Part shown: in pieces, positions 42,908-49,663 of the stretch | Layout: every line of letters begins with the position of its first letter | Numbering within the stretch: the stretch's first letter is position 1 | Assembly: GCA_947165895.1 (NCBI GenBank) | Contig: CAMVCB010000005.1 | Span: forward strand, 248,001 to 312,000 | DNA: 64,000 nt | DNA from: an uncultured Treponema sp. | GTDB lineage: Bacteria; Spirochaetota; Spirochaetia; Treponematales; Treponemataceae | Direction: 5' to 3' | Notes under the pieces: generated by a model | What the model saw: only the letters and a program-made list of their open reading frames with translations | Told to the model about the DNA's origin: nothing | Database searches by the model: none | Made by a program: the position numbers and the translations under genes

Positions 42908-45757
42908 ATGAAAAAAACAGCATATCTTTATTATTTTGATGATTATGAATATACTATGCGCATGAAATTCTGGCAAAAATATTTTAAGAAAATTTCAGTA
43001 TTATTTTTCCTCTTTTTTCCAGGACTTTTGTATGCACAGGAAAACGTTGAGAAAGTTCGTGTCGGCTATTATGAAAATGAAGTTTTTCAGGAAGGAGCAG
43101 AAACTGGAGCCATAAAAAAAGGCTACGCATATGAATATTATCAGAAGCTTTCTGAATACACCGGCTGGAAATATGATTACGTTTACGGAAGCTTTTCAGA
43201 GCTTTATCAGATGCTTGTTGATGGAAAAATTGATTTACTTGCGGGACTTGCCTGGAAAAAGGAAAGGGAAGGCTACATAAGCTATCCAAGTAAGCCCATG
43301 GGAAAAGAAAATTATACCCTCCTGAAACACTCTATTGATTCTGAAATTTCTACAGATGTTCAGACTTATAATGGAAAGAAAATCGGCGTTCTTGACAGCG
43401 CCATGGTAGATGTTCTTAAAAACTTTCTGACTTCAAATAAGATTCAAGCCTATATTGAAATTTTTCATTCCTATGACAATCTTTTTGAGGCCTTTGATGA
43501 TAATAAAATAGATATTCTTGCAACAGAAGGCGACGGTACTTACGGAAAACGCCATGCAGAAGTTCTCTGTCATTTTGGAAATACAGATTTTTTCCTTTGT
43601 GTAAATAAAAAACGTCCTGACCTGCTTAATAAACTGGATCAGGCTCAGATTCTTTTGGATATTGATGAGCCTAATTATCTTGCGGCTCTCAGGGCCAAGT
43701 ATTATCATTCTACTGTTTCCAGCAGAGCCTTTTCTGAAACTGAAAAAAAATGGATGGCAGAGCATCCTTCCCTCAGAATCGGGTATCTTGATAATTACCT
43801 TCCGTATAGTGGTACTGACGCCGACGGTAACGTTACCGGAATTGTAAAGGATATTTTATCCAGAATTGCGGGCTCTCTTGGAATTGCCAGCAAGGAAATT
43901 ACTTATACCGGTTACGAAGGCTATTATGAGATGGTTCATGCAATGGAGCTTGGCTATGTAGATGTTGTATTCCCTGTAGGCGGCGGTCTTTTCTATTCAG
44001 AGGAAAACGGAATCTATCAGTCTACGCCCCTTGTTTATTCGTCAGTTTCTCTGGTTACATCTTCTGACTTAGCGCCCCTTACTCCCTTTAATACCGTTGA
44101 ATCAGCTTCTGCCAAGCCTGTAAAACTTAAGTTTGCCTCAAATCAGAATAATACCATGCAGTATTATTATATTAAGACAAACTTCCCGGATGCAAAAATT
44201 ATTCCTTACAGAAGTGAAGAAGAATGTCTTGATGCTGTTCTTTCCGGCCAAGTTCACTGTACAACCATAAACGGGTTAAGAAGTGACATCTTAAAAAACA
44301 GAAGATATAAAAAGCTTTTTGTCCGCCAGCTTACGGCTCCCGATGCCCGCTGCTTTGGTGTTAAGATTGGCAATGAAGGCCTTCTGAAGCTTTTGAACCG
44401 CGGAATAAATGTTATTGGTTCTGAATATGCCCAGAATCTGGCTTATCGTTACACAGAAAGTCTTTATGCTTATAAACTTTCTGATTTTATAAAAGACAAC
44501 ATTCAGTTTATAATTCTCTTTCTTCTTGCCGCCGCAATTGTTGTGATTATTTTTGCTTTTCGTTATGCAAGTCATTCCCGAAAGGCTCTTTCTGCCGCTG
44601 AATCCGCAAGCAAGGCAAAAACAATCTTTCTTGACAATATGTCTCATGATATTCAGACTCCGATGAACGCGATTGTGGGCTTTACTTCTCTTGCGACCAT
44701 GAACCTCAACCGCAAGGAAAAGCTTTCTGATTATCTCAAGCAGATTTCTGTTTCAAGTCAGCATCTTCTTTCTATTATTAATAACATTCTGGATATAAGT
44801 CGATTTGAAACTGAGAGTGTTTTCCTGAATGAAGATGAGGTTAATCTGCCGTCACTTATAGGAGATATTACAGCAATTGTTTCGCAGTCGATACGGGAAA
44901 AAAATCTTGATCTTAGCTTTGAAAAAAATATTAACAACAAAAATATAATTACAGACAAGCTGAGACTGCAGCAGGTGATTTTGAACATTCTTGGTAATGC
45001 CATTAAATTTACTCCTTACGGTGGAAAAATCTCAATTACAATCAATGAGCTTGAATATTTTGGTAAAACTTCCGGCGAGCCAAAATCACTTTTTGAAATC
45101 ATCATAAAGGATAACGGAATTGGAATGAGCGAAGGCTTCCTTGACGTGATTTTTGAGCCTTTTGCCTGTGACCAGTTAAGTGTTGAAGCAAAGTCTCAGG
45201 GAAGCGGACTTGGACTTGCAATTACAAAGCGTATTGTAAATCTTATGGGTGGTGATATTTTTGTTTCAAGTCAGGAAGGAAAGGGAAGTGAATTTGTAAT
45301 TAAGGTTCCTTTCAGCATCTGCACCCTTCCACTTATGCAAAAAGACTATGATGACCGCGACGTTGATTTTACCGGCAAAAAAGTTCTTTTGTGCGAAGAT
45401 ACGGAAACAAATCAGATTATTGCCCGTGATATTCTTGAAAATTCCGGCTTTGTAGTAGACCTTGCCCGCGACGGTGTGGAAGCCCTTGAAAAAATGAAGC
45501 TTAGTCCTTCGGAATTCTATGACATAATATTGATGGATACGCGAATGCCAAATATGGACGGTTATGAAGCTACAAGGCAGATACGCTCCCTTTCTGACAA
45601 AAAAAAGGCGCAGATTCCTATTATTGCAGTTTCTTCCAATATATATGGCGATGACCGTTCAAAGATTTTTGAATGCGGCATGAATGCCTATCTTTCTAAG
45701 CCTTATAATATTCCTATTCTTCTGTCAACTCTCAAAAGTCTTTTAAAAAATAATTAA
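42908..45757 (+). CDS. BvgS-like hybrid sensor histidine kinase
   Basis: In order: signal/anchor (~17-45), two tandem solute-binding family 3 domains (~48-270 and ~285-525), a transmembrane helix (~531-553), HisKA (His580 in 'SHDIQTPMNAIVGF'), HATPase ('LGNAIKF', 'DNGIGM', 'GSGLGLAI') and a C-terminal receiver (Asp877 in 'ILMDTRMPNMDGYEA'). Periplasmic Venus-flytrap domains suggest sensing of amino acids or other small ligands. No HPt domain and no response regulator lie nearby, so phosphotransfer partners are elsewhere. The start may instead be ATG 42956, which places the signal peptide at the N terminus; no candidate has a clear Shine-Dalgarno. Confidence 0.92.
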   Translation: MKKTAYLYYFDDYEYTMRMKFWQKYFKKISVLFFLFFPGLLYAQENVEKVRVGYYENEVFQEGAETGAIKKGYAYEYYQKLSEYTGWKYDYVYGSFSELYQMLVDGKIDLLAGLAWKKEREGYISYPSKPMGKENYTLLKHSIDSEISTDVQTYNGKKIGVLDSAMVDVLKNFLTSNKIQAYIEIFHSYDNLFEAFDDNKIDILATEGDGTYGKRHAEVLCHFGNTDFFLCVNKKRPDLLNKLDQAQILLDIDEPNYLAALRAKYYHSTVSSRAFSETEKKWMAEHPSLRIGYLDNYLPYSGTDADGNVTGIVKDILSRIAGSLGIASKEITYTGYEGYYEMVHAMELGYVDVVFPVGGGLFYSEENGIYQSTPLVYSSVSLVTSSDLAPLTPFNTVESASAKPVKLKFASNQNNTMQYYYIKTNFPDAKIIPYRSEEECLDAVLSGQVHCTTINGLRSDILKNRRYKKLFVRQLTAPDARCFGVKIGNEGLLKLLNRGINVIGSEYAQNLAYRYTESLYAYKLSDFIKDNIQFIILFLLAAAIVVIIFAFRYASHSRKALSAAESASKAKTIFLDNMSHDIQTPMNAIVGFTSLATMNLNRKEKLSDYLKQISVSSQHLLSIINNILDISRFETESVFLNEDEVNLPSLIGDITAIVSQSIREKNLDLSFEKNINNKNIITDKLRLQQVILNILGNAIKFTPYGGKISITINELEYFGKTSGEPKSLFEIIIKDNGIGMSEGFLDVIFEPFACDQLSVEAKSQGSGLGLAITKRIVNLMGGDIFVSSQEGKGSEFVIKVPFSICTLPLMQKDYDDRDVDFTGKKVLLCEDTETNQIIARDILENSGFVVDLARDGVEALEKMKLSPSEFYDIILMDTRMPNMDGYEATRQIRSLSDKKKAQIPIIAVSSNIYGDDRSKIFECGMNAYLSKPYNIPILLSTLKSLLKNN

Positions 45758-45762
45758 TCTTT

Positions 45763-45796
45763 TTGCTAAAATCTCTGAAAGCAGAGATTTTAGCAA
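45763..45796 (+). terminator. Hairpin behind the sensor kinase gene
   Basis: A perfect 15-bp stem (TTGCTAAAATCTCTG with its complement) has an AAAG loop, six bases behind the stop codon. The following CTTCTAACGCTTTG is a poor T tract, so it may be a transcript-end stabiliser or an inefficient terminator. Confidence 0.65.
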
Positions 45797-45822
45797 CTTC
45801 TAACGCTTTGTTTATAATTATT

Positions 45823-45850
45823 TTGACTTCTATCTAAAATGAAGTATAAT
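45823..45850 (+). promoter_or_regulatory. Near-consensus promoter directly before ispE
   Basis: TTGACT (45823-45828), 16 bases, TATAAT (45845-45850). The ATG of ispE is at 45858, eight bases past the -10 box, where transcription is expected to begin. A leaderless mRNA is implied. Confidence 0.75.
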
Positions 45851-45857
45851 TTTAAAA

Positions 45858-46724
45858 ATGATACAGGAAATTTGCGTCAAAGCTTTTGCTAAGGTTAACT
45901 TCGGATTAAATGTGCTTCCAAAAAGGAATGATGGCTTTCATTGTATCGAAAGTATTTTTCAGACGGTAGATTTGTATGATAGTCTGCACCTGTCTTTTAT
46001 AGAGGAAAAGACCTGTGTTGTAGAGTGTGCTTCTATGAAGCTGCCGGAAAAAAATACCATCACAAATGCGTATGATGCATTCTGTGAGCTTACCGGGAAT
46101 ACCAGAGGGGTAAAAGTTATCCTTGAAAAAGGAATTCCCAGTGGCGGAGGTCTTGGAGGCGGCTCTTCTGATGCCGCAGCTTTCATACGAGGAATGGAAA
46201 AGCTTTGTAATGTGGAGCTTAGCCTTGAGCAGTATGACAGCATAGCAGAAAAGACCGGCAGTGATGTTTTCTTTTTTATGCATTGTGATAAAAACGGCTC
46301 CGGGTGTGCCCTTGTAAGCGGCAGGGGGGAAGTTGTACAGAACATAAAAGGCCGCAGTGATTTGTGGCTTTTGATGATTTTTCCGGGAGTTCATTCTTCT
46401 ACTAAAGAAGCATATGACCTGGTAGATGAAGCCTTTAATAAAGGCAGAAAAAATATTAGTCCAGACTTTTCTGACTATGAGTTTATTTATAATAAATCAA
46501 TTCAGAAATGGACTTTTATTAATACTTTTACACCTGTTATTGCGGATAAATATACAAAAATCCGTGATGCAATAGGTGCCTTAAAAAAAACTGGCTGTCG
46601 TTATGCTGAAATGTCAGGTTCAGGTTCGACGGTATTTGGTGTGTTTACTTCAAAAGAACAAGCTGATTTAGCTTATAATTCGCTTGCTGAAACATGGTGT
46701 TGTAAACTTGTGTCTACTATTTAG
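45858..46724 (+). CDS. ispE: 4-diphosphocytidyl-2-C-methyl-D-erythritol kinase
   Basis: IspE phosphorylates CDP-methylerythritol in the non-mevalonate isoprenoid pathway. The 288-residue GHMP kinase has 'AFAKVNFGLNVLPKRNDGFH', the ATP loop 'GIPSGGGLGGGSSDAAAFIRG', and C-terminal 'YAEMSGSGSTVFGVF'. No ribosome-binding site lies upstream because the promoter -10 box occupies that position. spoVG follows 27 bases later, the classical ispE-spoVG pair. Confidence 0.97.
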   Translation: MIQEICVKAFAKVNFGLNVLPKRNDGFHCIESIFQTVDLYDSLHLSFIEEKTCVVECASMKLPEKNTITNAYDAFCELTGNTRGVKVILEKGIPSGGGLGGGSSDAAAFIRGMEKLCNVELSLEQYDSIAEKTGSDVFFFMHCDKNGSGCALVSGRGEVVQNIKGRSDLWLLMIFPGVHSSTKEAYDLVDEAFNKGRKNISPDFSDYEFIYNKSIQKWTFINTFTPVIADKYTKIRDAIGALKKTGCRYAEMSGSGSTVFGVFTSKEQADLAYNSLAETWCCKLVSTI

Positions 46725-46751
46725 TGTTGGTTAATTTGTGCGGAGGTCAGA

Positions 46752-47030
46752 ATGCAGATTACCGAATTACGAATCAGAAAGGTTGAGGATGAAGGAAAAT
46801 TACGTGCTTATGTCACTGTAACTTTTGATGATTGTTTTGTTGTTCATAATGTAAAAATTATTGAAGGAAAAACCGGTTTGTTTATAGCAATGCCAAGCCG
46901 CAAAACAGCAAACGGCGAATACAAGGATGTTGCTCATCCAATCAGCCCTGAGTTCCGAAACGAGCTTCAAGATAAAATTCTTGCAGAATTCAATGCCGGA
47001 CATGTTGAAACTGGCGGGGATTCTGAGTAA
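46752..47030 (+). CDS. spoVG: SpoVG regulatory protein
   Basis: This 92-residue SpoVG is a site-specific DNA/RNA-binding regulator known from firmicutes and from Borrelia. The core 'MQITELRIRKVEDEGKLRAYVTVTFDDCFVVHNVKIIEGKTGLFIAMPSRKT' is typical in pattern. GGAGG precedes ATG. It is probably co-transcribed with ispE. Confidence 0.97.
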   Translation: MQITELRIRKVEDEGKLRAYVTVTFDDCFVVHNVKIIEGKTGLFIAMPSRKTANGEYKDVAHPISPEFRNELQDKILAEFNAGHVETGGDSE

Positions 47031-47052
47031 AATAAGATACTCATTTTGAGAT

Positions 47053-47125
47053 TGGGCCGTCGTCAAGCGGTAAGACAAAGGCTTTTGGTGCCTTCATTCC
47101 GCAGGTTCGAATCCTGCCGGCCCAG
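47053..47125 (+). tRNA. tRNA-Gln (UUG)
   Basis: Acceptor TGGGCCG pairs with CGGCCCA; discriminator G; anticodon stem AAGGC/GCCTT with loop TTTTGGT (anticodon UUG); T arm GCAGG-TTCGAAT-CCTGC. CCA is not encoded. The D-arm is short, as in many tRNA-Gln. Its last 22 bases plus two flanking bases recur inverted at 47204-47227. Confidence 0.96.
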
Positions 47126-47137
47126 CGTCTTAAAATT

Positions 47138-47177
47138 AAAAGGTCACCGAGACTAAGTACGGTGGCCTTTTCTCTTT
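47138..47177 (+). terminator. Terminator behind tRNA-Gln
   Basis: AAAAGGTCACCG (47138-47149) pairs with CGGTGGCCTTTT (47160-47171; one G-T pair), followed by CTCTTTT. Confidence 0.9.
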
Positions 47178-47203
47178 TAAACGGCACATTACTAGGTAAG
47201 AAT

Positions 47204-47346
47204 CGCTGGGCCGGCAGGATTCGAACCGAAACGAGCGCGCCGATAGACGAAAAGCGTGCAGGGATGCACGCGGCAGCGAGTGTAGGCGCCGCAGAGGGAG
47301 CAGCCATGGAGGGCAGCGACCGTCGCGGCGAATTCTGCCGGCCCAG
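47204..47346. mobile_element. 143-bp GC-rich segment bounded by tRNA-Gln-derived inverted repeats
   Basis: 47204-47227 is an exact 24-base reverse complement of tRNA-Gln positions 47104-47127. 47329-47346 matches the tRNA 3' end in direct orientation at 17 of 18 bases. The two form terminal inverted repeats around a GC-rich core carrying GCGTGCA-GGG-TGCACGC-like and GGCGCC/CCATGG palindromic parts. No protein is encoded convincingly. It could be a miniature non-autonomous element or a remnant of integration at the tRNA; the mechanism is inferred. Confidence 0.55.
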
Positions 47347-47570
47347 GGAAGGGGGCACTTACAAATTTAAAACTCCCCCTACATACGTCCCGTTTGCGTA
47401 GCAAACGCCTTCCGCCAAAACGCTTACCCTTTCCCCCTTGGGAATGTTCTCCTTACGTTTTTAACTTCCCCTCGCGCCGAGCGTGTAGGGGCGCGGAGCG
47501 CGTGCGAAGCACCGACCGTAGGGGAGCCCGGAAGGCGACTGGGAAGGCGACACTGCGCCCAAATTTTTGA
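47347..47570. repeat. GC-rich intergenic block with a second diverged repeat copy
   Basis: This stretch before rplY has no gene. It holds a GC-apex triloop hairpin CGTTTGC-GTA-GCAAACG (47391-47407), C-rich tracts complementary to upstream G-rich tracts, and, at ~47478-47520, a sequence resembling the core of 47204-47346 (shared GAGCGTGTAGG / GCGAGTGTAGG and GCACCGACCG / GCAGCGACCG). Its base composition is clearly higher in G+C than neighbouring spacers. Confidence 0.45.
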
Positions 47571-47576
47571 AATCTA

Positions 47577-47605
47577 TTGAGTAAAATGCGTTTTTTTGCT
47601 ATATT
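47577..47605 (+). promoter_or_regulatory. rplY promoter
   Basis: TTGAGT (47577-47582), 17 bases, TATATT (47600-47605). It lies 50 bases before the rplY start codon and gives a leader of roughly 44 bases with AAGGAGC as ribosome-binding site. Confidence 0.75.
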
Positions 47606-47655
47606 TTACAAACTTTATGGTTCTATAGAACCTGGATATAAGGAGCTTTAAGAAA

Positions 47656-48207
47656 ATGAGTAAGCAGAAACTTGATGCAAAAACTCGCACAACAACTGGT
47701 AAAACAGCTGCTAAAAATCTTCGCAAAGAAGGACGTATCCCTGCTGTAGTTTACAATGACAAAGGTGAAGCTACATCAATCGACGTTAGCGAAGTAGAAT
47801 TCAACAAAATCTGGAGAACTGTAACTCCAACAACTTCTATCAACCTTGTAGTTGACGGAAAAGACAACGCTGCATTGATTAAAGATGTAGAATACAACAT
47901 CCGCAATGACAAAGTTTTGCACGCTGACTTCTTTGTTCCAGCTGCAGATCAGAAACTTGTTTCTAAAATCAAGGTTCACTATACAGGAACTCCTGCTGGT
48001 GTTCTTAAGGGTGGTTTCAAGAAAGAGCGCAATAACGAAATCAAAATCAAATGTACTCTTGCTGACCTTCCTGAGACAATCGTTGCAGATATTTCTGGAA
48101 TCAACGTTAGTGAAGCACTCCGCGTAAAAGACCTTAAAGTTGGAAAGAACATTGAGGTTCTTACAGATGCTGAACTTCCATTGGTAACTGTATCTCCAGC
48201 CCGCTAA
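47656..48207 (+). CDS. rplY: 50S ribosomal protein L25 (Ctc type)
   Basis: L25 binds 5S rRNA. The 183-residue protein has the N-terminal 5S-binding domain (~1-90; 'RTTTGKTAAKNLRKEGRIPAVVYN') and the C-terminal TL5/Ctc beta domain (~95-183; 'KVHYTGTPAGVLKGG', 'LPLVTVSPAR'). Codon use is strongly biased, as in highly expressed genes. It is monocistronic by promoter and terminator. Confidence 0.97.
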   Translation: MSKQKLDAKTRTTTGKTAAKNLRKEGRIPAVVYNDKGEATSIDVSEVEFNKIWRTVTPTTSINLVVDGKDNAALIKDVEYNIRNDKVLHADFFVPAADQKLVSKIKVHYTGTPAGVLKGGFKKERNNEIKIKCTLADLPETIVADISGINVSEALRVKDLKVGKNIEVLTDAELPLVTVSPAR

Positions 48208-48231
48208 GTTTAAGCGGTTTGTGATGCAAGG

Positions 48232-48259
48232 GGCTGTCTTTTCAGGCAGCCTTTTTTTT
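48232..48259 (+). terminator. rplY terminator ending at the tilS start codon
   Basis: GGCTGTC (48232-48238) pairs with GGCAGCC (48245-48251) and is followed by eight T. The T run ends exactly at the ATG of tilS (48260), so the next gene has no room for a ribosome-binding site. Confidence 0.85.
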
Positions 48260-49663
48260 ATGAAAATTAATGCTTTTGAAGAAAAAATCAAAAAAAATCT
48301 CGCCGCCTTTGGAATCAGTCTGGAGCAGGGGCTCAGGCTGGGGGTGGCTGTTTCGGGCGGGGCTGATTCTGTAAGCCTGCTTTCGGCCCTTGTTTCAATT
48401 TTAAAGCCTGCCGGGCTGCCGATTTTTGTAATCAACGTAAATCATAATATCCGCGGGGAAGCTGAAAGTGCGGGCGATTCTTTTTTTGTGCGCGATTTGT
48501 GCGGAAAGCTGCGGGAACAGGGGGCTGAGCTCTACTTTACCCTGGAGGAAATTGAGAAGGGGCAGATTACGGGGCTTTCTGAAAAAAGGGGGGGCGGAAT
48601 TGAAGAAGCGGCCCGTTATTGCCGCTATCAGATTTTTGAAGATTTTATCCGCGAAAATAAGCTTGATTATTTATGTCTTGCCCATAATCAGAATGATAAC
48701 CTTGAAACTATTTTGATGCGCTTTTTGCAGGGGGCTTTTACAGAAAATTACGGAATTGCTCCCTGCCGGGGAAAGTATATCCGGCCGCTTTTGAATGTTG
48801 AGCGGACTGAAATTGAAGAATATCTTAAGGCGGAGGGACTGGCCTGGAGGACTGATTCTACCAACTTTGATGATTCTTATCTTCGCAACAATATCCGGTT
48901 GAATCTTATTCCTCTTCTGGATGATAAATTTGAGGGCTGGAAGACAGGACTTTTGAAGGGGCTTGAAAAGGCCCGTTTGGATGGGGAGATTATCGAAGAT
49001 TTTCTTGAAAAGCGGATTGAGCTGCTGGATAAAAAGCTTTTGAAAAGCTCTTCCGACAGCTTTGAATATTCTATTTCTGCTTCTGATTTTTCTAAAGAAG
49101 CGGCTTCCGTACAGATAAGGTTTCTTTCAAAAATGATTAGCCTTGCCGGCGGGGAAAGCCTGGGGCGGATTCCTTTTTCCTTTTTGAAAGAGGTCTGTGC
49201 GGCTGTAAAAAGCGGAAATTCCCTCAGTAAAATCTATAAAAATGTTTATATTTCTTTCAAAAATAAGGCTTTAAAGGTAAAAAAGTTTACAAAAATACAA
49301 ACGGATTTTGTTTTTTCTGCTATAATAGAAGAAGAGGGATTATATGCCTTTCATTTTGGAGAGCTGGAGCTTGAAAAAAACGCTGACAGCGGATTTTCAC
49401 TTTTTTTCTATGATGAGGGTGTAAAAAAATTAATTTCCGGATCTGTGCTTCTTCCATTATGTGTGCGCAGTTATCTTTTTGATGACAAGGTTTTATGTGC
49501 TGACGGGGAAATGAAAAACGTTTCTGATGTTTTTTCTTCCTGGCATGTGCCTGAATCAGAAAGAGGAAAAATCCCCCTGATCCAGCAGCTGTCCGGTGAA
49601 AATCAGCGGATAATCTGTATCCTTGGTCAGGTATTTGGGTTTGATAATTGGATTGTAAAATGA
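48260..49663 (+). CDS. tilS: tRNA(Ile)-lysidine synthetase
   Basis: TilS modifies C34 of tRNA-Ile(CAU) to lysidine. The 467-residue protein has PP-loop 'AVSGGADSVSLLSAL' (~30), 'HNIRGEAESAGDSFFVRDLC', 'EEAARYCRY', 'AHNQNDNLETILMRFLQG', and a weaker C-terminal TilS domain. ATG 48260 is chosen over the in-frame GTG/ATG at 48221-48226, which would put the terminator inside the gene. There is no Shine-Dalgarno. Its stop overlaps the next start (ATGA). Confidence 0.94.
   Translation: MKINAFEEKIKKNLAAFGISLEQGLRLGVAVSGGADSVSLLSALVSILKPAGLPIFVINVNHNIRGEAESAGDSFFVRDLCGKLREQGAELYFTLEEIEKGQITGLSEKRGGGIEEAARYCRYQIFEDFIRENKLDYLCLAHNQNDNLETILMRFLQGAFTENYGIAPCRGKYIRPLLNVERTEIEEYLKAEGLAWRTDSTNFDDSYLRNNIRLNLIPLLDDKFEGWKTGLLKGLEKARLDGEIIEDFLEKRIELLDKKLLKSSSDSFEYSISASDFSKEAASVQIRFLSKMISLAGGESLGRIPFSFLKEVCAAVKSGNSLSKIYKNVYISFKNKALKVKKFTKIQTDFVFSAIIEEEGLYAFHFGELELEKNADSGFSLFFYDEGVKKLISGSVLLPLCVRSYLFDDKVLCADGEMKNVSDVFSSWHVPESERGKIPLIQQLSGENQRIICILGQVFGFDNWIVK

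Noticed and set aside
47204..47227. Second tRNA-Gln gene on the minus strand
   Set aside because: Only the T arm and acceptor 3' side are present; no D arm, anticodon arm or 5' acceptor strand can be folded.
47162..47401. Overlapping frames on both strands in the GC-rich block behind tRNA-Gln
   Set aside because: They arise from stop-poor GC-rich palindromic repeats; no start signals or recognisable protein sequence.
48221..48259. Earlier tilS start at 48221
   Set aside because: It would place the rplY terminator within the coding region and add residues with no TilS similarity.
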